NCBI GenBank assembly: GCA_018716135.1
Contig: DVKG01000005.1
Span: 1-64,000, forward strand
Length of the DNA stretch: 64,000 bases
Direction: 5' to 3'
DNA from: Scybalosoma faecavium
Lineage (GTDB): Bacteria; Bacillota; Clostridia; Christensenellales; Christensenellaceae
Part shown: piece by piece, positions 50,194 to 59,811 of the stretch
Layout: each line of letters begins with the position of its first letter
Position numbering within the stretch: position 1 is the stretch's first letter
Made by a program: the position numbers and the translations under genes
Notes under the pieces: generated by a model
What the model saw: the letters and a program-made list of their open reading frames with translations, nothing else
The model's database searches: none
What the model was told of the DNA's origin: nothing

Positions 50194-51114
50194 TTGCAGA
50201 AACTCTACGGAGTAATAGACATCGGATCAAACACAATCAGATTAGTGCTGTACAAGCTGAAAGGCGGGGTTCTCCTGCCTATGCTGAACAAAAAGGTCGC
50301 GGCGGGCTTGGCGGCTTATATAGAAAAAGACGGGCACATGACTCGCAAAGGCATAGAAAAAACAGTCGAAGTGCTGTATGAATTCTCTCAGGCTCTCGAC
50401 AACGTAAATGCCGAGGCGGTATACGCTTTCGCTACGGCGTCTCTTCGGAACATAACCAATTCCAAAGAGGTCGTCGCGGAGGTCTCCGACAGATCCGGCT
50501 TTGACATCCGCGTACTCTCCGGCGACGAAGAAGCGACTTTCGACTTTTACGGCGCGACGAGAATCACGGGAGAGCCTGACGGTTTTATCGCAGATATAGG
50601 CGGCGGAAGCACGGAGCTTGTATTTTATAACGAGAAGGAAATTGTATTCTCTCAATCTCTCCCCATCGGCTCGCTGAACTCATACAACAATTTTGTCAGC
50701 GATATAATCCCCACGCACGATGAGCTGGAGAAAATAGAAAACACCGTCTCGAGTCAGCTCTCCAATCTGCGCCTGCCCAAATGTCCCGTGAAAAGCGACA
50801 AGATACTCACCGTCGGCGGGAGCTCCCGCGCAGCGCAGAAGCTGCTCTCGGGGCTTTTCGACGAAGTTCAGCTCAGCGCTTATCACCCCAGATGCCTGGA
50901 CAGGGTTTTTGCCCTGCTCACAAGCAACCGTAAAAAACTTACTAAAGAAATACTGCGCAGCACGCCCGAGAGAATCCACACCCTGCTCCCCGGAATGGCC
51001 GTTCTCTCTGCTATATGCCGAAAATTTGAATGTGAGAGCATAATTACCAGCTCATACGGCGTTCGCGAAGGATTTTTATATCACACATTAAAAGAAAACG
51101 GAGTATTAAAATAA
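50194..51114 (+). CDS. Exopolyphosphatase, Ppx/GppA family
   Basis: A 306-residue ASKHA-fold phosphatase. It starts YGVIDIGSNTIRLVLYKL, has RVLSGDEEATFDFYGATR, FIADIGGGSTELVFY and ILTVGGSSRAAQKLL. It hydrolyses polyphosphate or pppGpp. TTG start with GTGAGGT upstream. It precedes ppk1, so the pair can balance polyphosphate. Confidence 0.93.
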   Translation: MQKLYGVIDIGSNTIRLVLYKLKGGVLLPMLNKKVAAGLAAYIEKDGHMTRKGIEKTVEVLYEFSQALDNVNAEAVYAFATASLRNITNSKEVVAEVSDRSGFDIRVLSGDEEATFDFYGATRITGEPDGFIADIGGGSTELVFYNEKEIVFSQSLPIGSLNSYNNFVSDIIPTHDELEKIENTVSSQLSNLRLPKCPVKSDKILTVGGSSRAAQKLLSGLFDEVQLSAYHPRCLDRVFALLTSNRKKLTKEILRSTPERIHTLLPGMAVLSAICRKFECESIITSSYGVREGFLYHTLKENGVLK

Positions 51115-51209
51115 AGTGTTTTGCGGACAGTTTAATAAAACTGTCCCTATATTATATAGCGAAAACTATAGTAAAAAATTCAATAATTTGGTATTATATT
51201 GTTATAAGG

Positions 51210-51370
51210 AATAAAACATATAGCTTTTCAATAAGGGGCGCTGCCCCGTCATTCAACAAGTGAACAAGGGGCGAAGCCTCTTAGGATTCAGCGGCGTATT
51301 GTACCTACGCTGAAGCCTTAGATGGAACACGACGCCTGCAATCTGTTCACGGTTAAAAGTGCCAAATAAA
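51210..51370 (+). ncRNA. ssrS: Structured RNA candidate, 6S-like
   Basis: A gene-free stretch that folds as one long hairpin: GGCGCT (51237-51242) with AGTGCC (51358-51363), GTGAACA (51260-51266) with TGTTCAC (51344-51350), and TTCAGCG (51287-51293) with CGCTGAA (51308-51314), leaving a central bubble. GAAGCCTTA at 51312-51320 resembles the 3' bubble side of 6S RNA. A possible -10 TATAAG lies at 51203-51208. Alternatively it is a ppk1 leader element. Edges uncertain. Confidence 0.5.
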
Positions 51371-51410
51371 TCGGCTCGGTTTTCTCTGCAACTGAAAGGG
51401 GTTTTATGAA

Positions 51411-53540
51411 ATGAACAAGAAACTGTATCTCGAAGGATTTACGCAAAACCGCGAGCTATCCTGGCTTAGATTCAACGACCGCGTGCTCTCCGAGGCAGCA
51501 GACGACAGCGTACCTCTTATAGAGAGGCTGAAATTCACGTCTATTTTCAGCAGTAATCTGGACGAATTTTTCATGGTGCGCGTTGGCAGTCTTTACGACA
51601 TGTACCAAGTCAAAGCAGATGCAGTGGATTCGCGCTCCGGCATGACGCCGGAAGAGCAGCTCAGTGCAATATACAATCAAGTCCACAAGCTCATTCCTAA
51701 GCATGAAAAGATTTTTTCCGACGTAGAAAAACTCCTTCGTCAGCATGGGATATACTGTCTGCGCTATGCCGAGCTGGAATCCCCGGAGAAAAAGTTTGTA
51801 AAAGAATTCTATCAGAACAATATACTTCCCATATTGAGCCCGCAGATAATCGACACTCTGCATCCTTTCGCACATATCCCTAACAAGCAGATATACATAG
51901 CCGCACAGCTCACGCACGAAGGCAAGACCTTGATAGGGCTGATACCCGTCCCTACCGTCCTGCCCGACGTGGTATACCTGCCCGGCGCCGAGATACGCTA
52001 CATCCGCATAGAAGATATCATACTTCACTTCGTAGAAAGTATATTCAGCATGTACAAGGTCAAAGAAAGCGTAGCTCTCTGCGTCACGCGAAACGCGGAT
52101 ATAAGCCCGCAGGACGAAGCCTTTGACATTGAGGACGATTTCCGCAAAAAAATGCGCAAGGTTTTGAGCAAGCGCAAACGTCTCGCCGTCGTTCGTTTAG
52201 AGCTTTCCGGCAGTATTTCAAACGACCTGCGCGACAGCCTTTGCGACAGGCTCGCCATAAAGCCGTCTCAAATATTCGTCACCTCCGCTCCGCTCAAGCT
52301 CAAATACGTTTTTGCACTTGAGGGAAAGCTAAACAGCGCGCAGCAGTCCGCTCTGTTATACGAGCCCTTCACGCCGCAGCCCTCTCCTAATTTAAATCTG
52401 AACAGGAGCATAATGAAACAGGTCGACGAAGGCGACGTCCTGCTCGGATATCCTTACGAAAGCATGGACGGCTTCCTCCAAATGATTAAAGAAGCCGCAG
52501 ACGATCCGGAAGTAATTTCTATAAAAATATCCATATACCGCATGGCGAGCCAGACCAAGATTGTCGACTATCTCTGCGCCGCCGCAGAAAACGGCAAGGA
52601 CGTATCTTGTCTCATAGAGCTGCGCGCGAGATTTGACGAACAAAACAACATAGACTGGTCTGAAAAGCTGGAGGAAGCGGGCTGCACAATAATTTACGGC
52701 TTCGAGGACTTTAAAGTACACTCCAAGGTCTGCCTCATAACCGCAAGGCGCGGCGATAAAGTCCGTTACTACACACAAATCGGCACGGGCAACTACAATG
52801 AAAAGACAGCCAAACAGTACACCGACCTTTGCCTCCTGACCGCCAATCAGGAGATAGGTCTGGACGCGCACGAATTCTTCAAAAACATGGCGATAGGCAA
52901 TCTTGAGGGGCAATATAATCGGCTGATAGTCGCGCCTACAAGCTTAAAACAGACAGTCATGAAGCTCATAGACGAACAGATAGAATTGGGTCGGCACGGT
53001 CAGATTACGGTTAAGATTAACTCCTTCACCGACGTAGACCTGCTTCAAAAGCTGCATGAAGCAAGCGCGGCCGGCGTCCAAATCCGTATGATCATCCGGG
53101 GCATATGCTGCCTGCTGCCCGGCATACCCAAAAAGACAGAAAACATTTTCATAACGAGCATCGTCGGACGTTTTCTGGAGCATTCGCGCGTATACATATT
53201 CGGCAAAGACGAAAACGAAAAAATGTACATAAGCTCCGCCGACTTTATGACGCGCAACACGGATAGGCGTGTAGAGGTCGGCTGCCCGATACTCGATCCT
53301 AATATCCGCAGTCGTATAAATTCGCTGATAGACCTTCAGCTGCGCGACAACGTAAAAGCGCGCATACTGACGAGCAACGGAACATACATCAAAAAACCCG
53401 CCAGCTCTGCTCATATCTGCGCGCAGGAGGAGCGCATGAAAATGGCGGCCAAGGCGGCAGCCGAAAGATCCGACGAGCTGGAAGAGGCGAAAGAAACAAA
53501 GCGCCGCAGAGGCATATTGGGGATATTCCGCAAAAAATAA
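51411..53540 (+). CDS. ppk1: Polyphosphate kinase 1
   Basis: A 709-residue kinase that makes polyphosphate from ATP. It has FTQNRELSWLRFNDRVL at the start, a VHSKVCLIT block with the candidate autophosphorylated His, IGTGNYNEKTAKQYTDLCLLTANQEI, and YISSADFMTRNTDRRVEVGCPI. The C-terminal tail is Lys/Arg-rich. AAAGGGG precedes the ATG at 51411. Functionally linked with the upstream ppx. Confidence 0.97.
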   Translation: MNKKLYLEGFTQNRELSWLRFNDRVLSEAADDSVPLIERLKFTSIFSSNLDEFFMVRVGSLYDMYQVKADAVDSRSGMTPEEQLSAIYNQVHKLIPKHEKIFSDVEKLLRQHGIYCLRYAELESPEKKFVKEFYQNNILPILSPQIIDTLHPFAHIPNKQIYIAAQLTHEGKTLIGLIPVPTVLPDVVYLPGAEIRYIRIEDIILHFVESIFSMYKVKESVALCVTRNADISPQDEAFDIEDDFRKKMRKVLSKRKRLAVVRLELSGSISNDLRDSLCDRLAIKPSQIFVTSAPLKLKYVFALEGKLNSAQQSALLYEPFTPQPSPNLNLNRSIMKQVDEGDVLLGYPYESMDGFLQMIKEAADDPEVISIKISIYRMASQTKIVDYLCAAAENGKDVSCLIELRARFDEQNNIDWSEKLEEAGCTIIYGFEDFKVHSKVCLITARRGDKVRYYTQIGTGNYNEKTAKQYTDLCLLTANQEIGLDAHEFFKNMAIGNLEGQYNRLIVAPTSLKQTVMKLIDEQIELGRHGQITVKINSFTDVDLLQKLHEASAAGVQIRMIIRGICCLLPGIPKKTENIFITSIVGRFLEHSRVYIFGKDENEKMYISSADFMTRNTDRRVEVGCPILDPNIRSRINSLIDLQLRDNVKARILTSNGTYIKKPASSAHICAQEERMKMAAKAAAERSDELEEAKETKRRRGILGIFRKK

Positions 53541-53712
53541 GTTCGTCGGCTTTTTGTATAGCATACTGAAAGAGGCGCGGCCGCGTCTCTTTTTACTTTC
53601 ATGCGCATACATCCGTTTCCCTTCTTTTTTTACATAAAGTGCAAAGTAAAGCTTTTAAATCTCACTAAGTTATGCTATAATCATAAACAGATTTGACCGG
53701 AGGATGTTTATT

Positions 53713-54279
53713 ATGGGTGTAATGGACAAGGACATTCAAAAAGTATTATATACTAACGAACAAATTAAGCAGCGTGTAAATGAAATTGCAGCTCAGCTTC
53801 GTATAGACTACAGCGAAAAAGATCCTGTGGTCGTATGCGTATTGAACGGCGCTGTGGTTTTTTACATTGATCTGATGATGGCGCTGGAAATACCTCTTTC
53901 GATGGACTTCATACGCATATCCAGCTATGGCAACTCTACCAGTTCTTCCGGCTCTGTGCGCATACTTTACGATCTGGAGGTAGATATAGCAGGCCGCGAC
54001 GTACTCATAGTAGAAGATATAATCGACTCTGGACGCACGCTTTATATGCTGACCAATCTTCTCAAAAACCGCGGTGCGAATTCTGTCAAATGCTGCTGTC
54101 TCCTGGATAAAAAAGACAGGCGCGAGGTTCCGCTCCAGGCTGATTATGTCGGCTTTGACATACCTGATGAATTTGTCGTCGGATATGGTTTGGATTATTC
54201 TAAAATGTATCGCAATCTGCCGTACATCGGCACTTTAAAACCTGAAATATACGAAAAAGACATTGAGGATACAAAGTAA
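53713..54279 (+). CDS. hpt: Hypoxanthine phosphoribosyltransferase
   Basis: A 188-residue purine-salvage enzyme. The PRPP-binding motif is VLIVEDIIDSGRTL, with VVCVLNGAVVFYIDL and SMDFIRISSYGN before it and EFVVGYGLDYSKMYRNLPYIG at the end. Start 53713 is preferred because GGAGG ends 9 bases upstream, whereas ATG 53704 would abut it. It precedes ftsH, a common Firmicute order (tilS-hpt-ftsH) here interrupted by ppx and ppk1. Confidence 0.96.
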   Translation: MGVMDKDIQKVLYTNEQIKQRVNEIAAQLRIDYSEKDPVVVCVLNGAVVFYIDLMMALEIPLSMDFIRISSYGNSTSSSGSVRILYDLEVDIAGRDVLIVEDIIDSGRTLYMLTNLLKNRGANSVKCCCLLDKKDRREVPLQADYVGFDIPDEFVVGYGLDYSKMYRNLPYIGTLKPEIYEKDIEDTK

Positions 54280-54440
54280 TTCCATCTTGAGGATTTACGA
54301 ATATAACTTTTGCTTTTTTCTTAAATTATAATATAGCGCGTAAAAACGCTTTAACGACGTTTACACACAAATTCCTTATAAATTGCTAGTAGATATGCTA
54401 CAATGCTATACTGATATAGACTATTAGGAGGACTTGATAC

Positions 54441-56411
54441 TTGAAAAAACTTTTGCGTGGTCCGCTCATATATATTCTGCTTATATTGGCGATCGTCGCG
54501 ATAGCAAGCTCTTTCGGCAACTGGCAGAGTACTGACTCTAAAGATCTGACATATACCGAATTCTTGGATAAAATAAGCAACGGCGAAGTTCAATCCGTCT
54601 CAATCATGGCGAACGACGGATATATTCTGAGCAAAAACACAATGTACAGCGAAAAGGACTTCCCCGAAAAATACGACTACAAGGTTTACATCCCGTCTAT
54701 CAACCAGTTGAACATAGATCTGCGTGAGATAACGGGAGCGTCAAGCATAAAAGAACTTGGCTTCTCGCTCAACTATATAGCGCAGCCCGAGGTTTCGATA
54801 TTTGTACAGCTTCTTCCATATCTGATCCCCATAGCTCTGCTCGCGGTCATGTGGTTCTTCATGATGCGTCAGGCGCAGGGCGGCGGCAAAGGCACTATGA
54901 ATTTCGCCAAAAGCAAGGCTAAAATGACGATGGGCGACCAAACAGGCAAGACGTTCGCAGACGTAGCCGGAGCAGACGAGGAAAAAGAGGAACTCAAAGA
55001 AATCGTTGATTTTCTCAAAAATCCGAAACGATTCGTACAATACGGCGCGAGAATACCCAAAGGCGTGCTTCTCGTCGGCCCTCCCGGCGGCGGTAAAACA
55101 CTGCTGGCGAAGGCGGTCGCCGGAGAAGCGGGCGTTCCGTTCTTCAGCATATCCGGCTCTGACTTCGTAGAGATGTTCGTAGGCGTGGGCGCATCCCGCG
55201 TACGCGATCTTTTCGACAGCGCGAAAAAGAACTCCCCCTGCATCATCTTCATAGACGAGATCGACGCGGTGGGCCGTCAGCGCGGCGCAGGTCTGGGCGG
55301 CGGTCATGACGAACGCGAACAGACTTTGAACCAGCTGCTCATAGAGATGGACGGCTTCCAGACGAACGAAGGCATAATCGTTATCGCGGCGACAAACCGC
55401 GTAGACATACTCGACCCGGCTCTCCTCCGCGCAGGCAGATTCGACCGCAAGGTTGTAGTTAACTATCCTGACGTAAAAGGCAGAGAGGAAATTCTCAAAG
55501 TACACGCCCGCGGAAAGCCTCTGGCTCCTGACATAGACCTCAAAACTCTTGCGAAGATGACGCCGGGCTTCATCGGCGCGGATCTCGAAAATGTTCTGAA
55601 CGAGGCCGCTATACTCGCAGCCCGCGGCAGCAAGAAAGAAATCGGCATGAAGGAGATAGAAGAAGCTATCACCAGAGTCATCGCCGGCCCTGAGAAGAAG
55701 AGCCATGTAATCACGGAAAACGACAAGCGCTGCACGGCATACCACGAAGTAGGTCACGCTATATGCGCTAAGGTTCTCCCGGGATGCGATCCTGTTCACG
55801 AAATTTCTATCATACCGCGCGGCATGGCGGCGGGCTATACGCTCACTCTCCCCGAAAAGGACGATCAGCACCTCTTCAAGAGCAAAATGCTCGATCAGAT
55901 CGTAATGATGCTCGGCGGACGCGCAGCGGAGCAAATCGTGCTCGGAGACATCTCCACCGGCGCTTCCAACGACATACAGCGGGCGACGGAAACCGCGCGC
56001 GGCATGGTCGTCAAATACGGCATGAGCGACGTCATCGGTCCCGTATTCCACGGCGGAGATCAGGAAGTATTCCTCGGTAAAGAATTGGTAACGAGCAACA
56101 CATGCAGCGAGCAGGTGGCGGCGCAAATAGACAACGAAGTAAAACGCATACTCACTTCTGCTTATACAAAAGCTCAGGCTATCCTGCGTAATCATATCGA
56201 GCAGCTGCACTCAGTCGCCAAGGAGCTTATCATAAGCGAAAAGCTCACAGGAGCGCAGTTCGAGGCAATTTTCGAAGGGACTTACGGAGAATACAGCTAC
56301 ACTTTCAAAGACAACACTGACGTCGTAAATCCTGATTCCATAGCCAGAAAATCTTCTATGGATTTGAAAATAGACTCGGAAAACGACAGTCATAACGACA
56401 CTGAAGATTAA
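54441..56411 (+). CDS. ftsH: ATP-dependent zinc metalloprotease FtsH
   Basis: A 656-residue membrane protease. Two membrane helices (residues ~8-25 and ~122-142) flank the periplasmic domain. The AAA domain has Walker A GPPGGGKT (~213-220; most FtsH have GPPGTGKT), Walker B FIDEIDAVGRQRG and RVDILDPALLRAGRFDR. The zinc motif HEVGH is near residue 438. TTG start with AGGAGG 9 bases upstream. Degrades unassembled membrane proteins. Confidence 0.98.
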   Translation: MKKLLRGPLIYILLILAIVAIASSFGNWQSTDSKDLTYTEFLDKISNGEVQSVSIMANDGYILSKNTMYSEKDFPEKYDYKVYIPSINQLNIDLREITGASSIKELGFSLNYIAQPEVSIFVQLLPYLIPIALLAVMWFFMMRQAQGGGKGTMNFAKSKAKMTMGDQTGKTFADVAGADEEKEELKEIVDFLKNPKRFVQYGARIPKGVLLVGPPGGGKTLLAKAVAGEAGVPFFSISGSDFVEMFVGVGASRVRDLFDSAKKNSPCIIFIDEIDAVGRQRGAGLGGGHDEREQTLNQLLIEMDGFQTNEGIIVIAATNRVDILDPALLRAGRFDRKVVVNYPDVKGREEILKVHARGKPLAPDIDLKTLAKMTPGFIGADLENVLNEAAILAARGSKKEIGMKEIEEAITRVIAGPEKKSHVITENDKRCTAYHEVGHAICAKVLPGCDPVHEISIIPRGMAAGYTLTLPEKDDQHLFKSKMLDQIVMMLGGRAAEQIVLGDISTGASNDIQRATETARGMVVKYGMSDVIGPVFHGGDQEVFLGKELVTSNTCSEQVAAQIDNEVKRILTSAYTKAQAILRNHIEQLHSVAKELIISEKLTGAQFEAIFEGTYGEYSYTFKDNTDVVNPDSIARKSSMDLKIDSENDSHNDTED

Positions 56412-56421
56412 GACAGCATAC

Positions 56422-56450
56422 AAAAAACGAGGTGAAAACCTCGTTTTTTA
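56422..56450. terminator. Terminator after ftsH
   Basis: AAAAAACGAGGT / ACCTCGTTTTTT with a GAAA tetraloop. Confidence 0.93.
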
Positions 56451-56565
56451 TTGTCCGGATTAATAATCTGTATTTAACACACTTGAAAAATACGAATCTA
56501 TATTGTATACTTATTTGTATGATTTATCCAAATCTAAATGTTTTATTTATATAAGGAGAAGCGAA

Positions 56566-56955
56566 ATGCATAAAATAGGTTTGCAGTATGAGACGACGCT
56601 TACTGTAAATGAACAGCACACGGCAAAAACAATGGGCAGCGGTGAGCTGGATGTGTTTTCCACACCCACGATGGTTGCACTCATGGAAGAGGCTGCGTGG
56701 CGCTGCGCCGCGCCTGCGCTCGAGGAAGGACAGGGGACTGTCGGCACTTCAATGAACGTACAGCACATAAGCTCCACACCCGTCGGTATGAAAGTCAAAG
56801 CAAAAGCGATTATCGTCGAGGTAAACGGGCGCGAGCTGGTGTTCTCTATCGAAGCACACGATGAAAAAAATCTCATCGGAAAAGCTCTGCACACGAGAGT
56901 AATAATTGACAACGACAAATTCTTAGCGAAAACACAGTCTAAATTGAGTAAATAA
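56566..56955 (+). CDS. Hot-dog-fold thioesterase (FlK-like)
   Basis: A 129-residue protein: GLQYETTLTVNEQHTAKTMGSGELDVFSTPTMVALMEEAA, VGTSMNVQHISSTPVGMKVKAKA. This is the hot-dog fold of FlK-type acyl-CoA thioesterases. Start 56566 has AAGGAGAA 6 bases upstream; the longer frame lacks a ribosome site. Its stop overlaps the next start by one base (TAATG). Confidence 0.88.
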   Translation: MHKIGLQYETTLTVNEQHTAKTMGSGELDVFSTPTMVALMEEAAWRCAAPALEEGQGTVGTSMNVQHISSTPVGMKVKAKAIIVEVNGRELVFSIEAHDEKNLIGKALHTRVIIDNDKFLAKTQSKLSK

Positions 56956-57794
56956 TGATAGATCTTCATATGCACTCTACTAAGTCCGACGGTATGCTGG
57001 AGCCATCCATGCTCGCGCTGGCTCTTTACAACGCAGATATATCCTGGGCGGCTCTGGCAGATCACGATACCGTCGCCGGGCAGGATGAATTCATGCGGAG
57101 CTGCCGTGCTTTAGGGATATTCTGCATCACCGGAGTGGAGCTCAGCCTTGAATATGAACGCGAGCTTCACATGCTCGTGTACGGTTACGATCCTAAAAAC
57201 GAAGCGTTCTGTCGGGCGCTTGACGAAATGAGTGAAGCGCGAGTCTTGCGCGCTCTGCAGATATGCGAGCTGCTCAACAGAGCAGGCGTTCCCATAGACT
57301 ATGATGAAGTCGTAAAACACACAAACGGAATCGTCGCCAGACCTCATATTGCAGCTGAGATAGTCCGTTTGGGCTATGCCAAAGATATGCCGGACGCATT
57401 CAACAAATATCTCACGCCGGGTCGGCCGACATATGTACAGCGCAAGCGCCTGACGCCGGAGCGCGCTATAAAGCTCGCGCATGACGCCGGCGGCTATGCC
57501 GTGCTCGCGCATCCCGGACTGCTGAAAGGCGGCGCAGAGGAAGCGACGCGCGTCGCAATGACTCTCCGGAAAAAATACGGTCTGGACGGAATAGAAGCAT
57601 TTTATCCGTCTCACAGCGACGAAGATGTGCAGTACTACTGTATGCTGGCGCATAAGCTCGGTATGTTCGTAACCAAAGGCAGCGATTTCCATGGAGACGA
57701 CGATAAACACTCGCCCCTCGGCCAAGACGGGCGAATAAACGAATTTTTAGCAAAGAGTATCACCAAGCTCTTTAAACAAGACAATCTGACATAA
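56955..57794 (+). CDS. PHP-domain phosphoesterase (YciV/TrpH-like)
   Basis: A 279-residue metal phosphoesterase. It shows DLHMHSTKSDGMLEP, LADHDTVAGQDEF, GVELSLEYERELHML, GYAVLAHPGLL, and TKGSDFHGDDDKHSP, the order of PHP metal ligands. Close relatives remove phosphate from 3',5'-nucleoside bisphosphates or nanoRNA. Coupled to the thioesterase gene. Confidence 0.92.
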   Translation: MIDLHMHSTKSDGMLEPSMLALALYNADISWAALADHDTVAGQDEFMRSCRALGIFCITGVELSLEYERELHMLVYGYDPKNEAFCRALDEMSEARVLRALQICELLNRAGVPIDYDEVVKHTNGIVARPHIAAEIVRLGYAKDMPDAFNKYLTPGRPTYVQRKRLTPERAIKLAHDAGGYAVLAHPGLLKGGAEEATRVAMTLRKKYGLDGIEAFYPSHSDEDVQYYCMLAHKLGMFVTKGSDFHGDDDKHSPLGQDGRINEFLAKSITKLFKQDNLT

Positions 57795-57800
57795 CATGGC

Positions 57801-57841
57801 GACGGTATGCGGTTCCTTTTTTGCCGCATGCCGTCATTTTG
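57801..57841 (+). terminator. Terminator after the PHP gene
   Basis: GACGGTATGCGG / CCGCATGCCGTC (one G-U) with an 11-base loop, followed by ATTTT. Confidence 0.85.
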
Positions 57842-57928
57842 CGCTTGATGTAACGCCTCTTTTGTGCTATCATATTTTAAGAGGTTTAAAAGTACGTTGA
57901 TTTCAAAATGAAAGAGAGTATTAATTAA

Positions 57929-58921
57929 ATGAGATCTGAACAGTCTGAAATTAAAATTTTTGCCGGAAGCACAGGTATGGCATTTGCCAAAAGAATGTGC
58001 AAATACCTCGGCGCTGAATTAGGCAAGTCCGAGGCTATTCTTTTTTCTGACGGTAACATTTACGTGCGTATTTTAGAAACAGTACGCGACAGAGATGTTT
58101 TTGTCGTACAACCCATAGGTCTCGACCCTAACAACGAACTCGTGGAGATTCTCTTCTGGATGGACGCGTTTAAACGCGCCAGCGCGCATACCGTAACTGC
58201 GATTATCCCTTATTTCGGCTACGCCAAAGGCGACAAGAAGGACGAACCGCGCATTCCCATACGCGCGCGGGTATGCGCCGAATGTATTGAACTGGCAGGC
58301 GCCGATAGAGTTATCACTATGGATCTGCACAGCGCTCAGGTGCAGGGCTTCTTCAAGCGTCCGACAGACCACCTTCTCTCCATGCCCATTTTATGTGAAT
58401 ACGTCCGCGGTCTGGATCTATTCGGAGACGATTTCGTAGTCGTATCCCCCGACGCCGGCTTTGCAAAAGAAGCGCGTAAATTCGCAGACTACCTCGGGAA
58501 AAACGTCGCAATCGGCGATAAAACGAGAACGGGACACGACGAGAACGCGCATATCATGGAGCTTATCGGCGATGTAAAAGATAAAAACTGCATGATCGTC
58601 GACGACTTTTCCATTTCCGGCGGTACGCTGGTAGACATCGCCAACGTACTCAAAGCCAAAGGTGCAAAACGCATAATTGCAGTCCTGGCTCACAACATGC
58701 TGCGCGACGCAGGCGTTAAAAAAATAGAGGACAGCCCTATCGAAATGGTCATCTCCACCGATACGGTCGATAATCCTTATATTCTGAAGAGTAAAAAAAT
58801 GATTACAATTTCCGCAGCGCCTCTCTTTGCCGAGGCTGTACTAAGAATACATGAGGGCGTATCTGTGAGCACATTGTTTAAAGCAGTGCCCGCTTCTCTC
58901 ATGTCTGACGACATTATCTAA
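57929..58921 (+). CDS. prs: Ribose-phosphate pyrophosphokinase
   Basis: A 330-residue PRPP synthase. It shows IKIFAGSTGMAFAKRMCKYLG, DVFVVQPIG, PYFGYAKGDKKDEPRIPI, ITMDLHSAQVQGFF, and the PRPP-binding MIVDDFSISGGTLVDIANVL. It feeds purine, pyrimidine and histidine synthesis and the hpt reaction. The C-terminal part ends SVSTLFKAVP, typical. Confidence 0.96.
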   Translation: MRSEQSEIKIFAGSTGMAFAKRMCKYLGAELGKSEAILFSDGNIYVRILETVRDRDVFVVQPIGLDPNNELVEILFWMDAFKRASAHTVTAIIPYFGYAKGDKKDEPRIPIRARVCAECIELAGADRVITMDLHSAQVQGFFKRPTDHLLSMPILCEYVRGLDLFGDDFVVVSPDAGFAKEARKFADYLGKNVAIGDKTRTGHDENAHIMELIGDVKDKNCMIVDDFSISGGTLVDIANVLKAKGAKRIIAVLAHNMLRDAGVKKIEDSPIEMVISTDTVDNPYILKSKKMITISAAPLFAEAVLRIHEGVSVSTLFKAVPASLMSDDII

Positions 58922-58951
58922 ACTAGGGAGCCGGCCTTGGGAACCGGCTTG

Positions 58952-58975
58952 GCGGAAGGCGACTTCCGCTTTTTT
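58952..58975 (+). terminator. Terminator of prs
   Basis: GCGGAAG / CTTCCGC with a four-base loop and a T-run; another hairpin lies just upstream. Confidence 0.88.
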
Positions 58976-58991
58976 ATTTTTTAATCACACT

Positions 58992-59016
58992 AAAAAGGCG
59001 CGGATTAATCCGCGCC
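58992..59016 (-). terminator. Terminator of the division cluster
   Basis: Palindrome GGCGCGGATTAATCCGCGCC (58997-59016) followed on the minus strand by TTTTT, downstream of divIVA. Confidence 0.88.
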
Positions 59017-59047
59017 CAGTTTTTCGTATTTTTATCAGACTCAGAAA

Positions 59048-59785
59048 TTAATCTTCGTCTACAATATCGTCCAGAAGAGAATCCAAATCCGCATCGGCAG
59101 CTTTTATATTCTTCGCCGCCTTAGAATAATCGCTCTTTCTCTGTTCGCCGCGATGTTTCACGCGGTGCGCCTCCGGCTCGTCCGACAATTCCGCCGGCTC
59201 TTTCTCAGTCGCCGGAGCATGTTCAATCATGTAATCTTCAGTTGTAATGTCGGGAACTTCTATCGTAAATATACGCTCGACTTCCAGCTGCATATCGGAT
59301 ATTTTCGCCATGAGCCCCTGCTTGATCTCGTCAGCGTAAAGCTGAGCCTGAGCCGAAGCTGCTTCGAGCTGCGCTTTCTTCGCGCGGTTTCTCTCGACGA
59401 TGGCGTATTGTTCAGCTTCTGCTTTCATACGCAGATTCTCCGCCTTTTCTCTTGCATCCGTGAGCATCTTTTCCGCTCTGCTTCTGGCCTCGGCGACGAT
59501 ATTTGTAGCTTTTTCGTTCGCTTCGTCCAGAACCTGAGACGCCGCCTGCTGAGCGACGATGAGCGCTTTGGCTATGTCATCCTGTCGGCGTGCCAAATCA
59601 CGCTCTCTGGACGCGGAGCTGCTCCTCGAAGCAGGCGCGCCGGAACTGACGCTGCCGGATCGAGATTCATATATCTCAAGGGCTTGTTCAACTTCTTCGA
59701 GAAAAGCGTCTACCTGCTCTGTGTCATAGCCTCTTTTTGCCTGATCGAAAGATACCTTCCTAACATCTTCTGCTTTTATTGCCAT
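59048..59785 (-). CDS. divIVA: DivIVA-domain cell-division protein
   Basis: A 245-residue protein. The N-terminal lipid-binding DivIVA motif is VRKVSFDQAKRGYDTEQVDAFLEEVEQALEIYE. It then has long coiled-coil helices (residues ~60-160) and an acidic and basic tail. It marks curved membrane and poles. Start 59785 has GCGAGG 7 bases upstream; a TTG two codons earlier is less likely. Last gene of the cluster. Confidence 0.93.
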   Translation of the reverse strand: MAIKAEDVRKVSFDQAKRGYDTEQVDAFLEEVEQALEIYESRSGSVSSGAPASRSSSASRERDLARRQDDIAKALIVAQQAASQVLDEANEKATNIVAEARSRAEKMLTDAREKAENLRMKAEAEQYAIVERNRAKKAQLEAASAQAQLYADEIKQGLMAKISDMQLEVERIFTIEVPDITTEDYMIEHAPATEKEPAELSDEPEAHRVKHRGEQRKSDYSKAAKNIKAADADLDSLLDDIVDED

Positions 59786-59811
59786 ATTCAAACCTCGCTA
59801 TTTGGATTTTT

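Noticed and set aside
51119..51410. Riboswitch of a known class ahead of ppk1
   Set aside because: The fold did not match any metabolite riboswitch core I can recognise; the 6S-like long hairpin fits better.
54741..56210. 489-codon frame antisense to ftsH
   Set aside because: ftsH is certain on the plus strand; the antisense frame has no family features and arises from codon bias.
54441..56411. FtsH Walker A GPPGGGKT as a defective motif
   Set aside because: It still satisfies the GxxGxGK[ST] pattern, and the rest of the ATPase and HEVGH site is intact.
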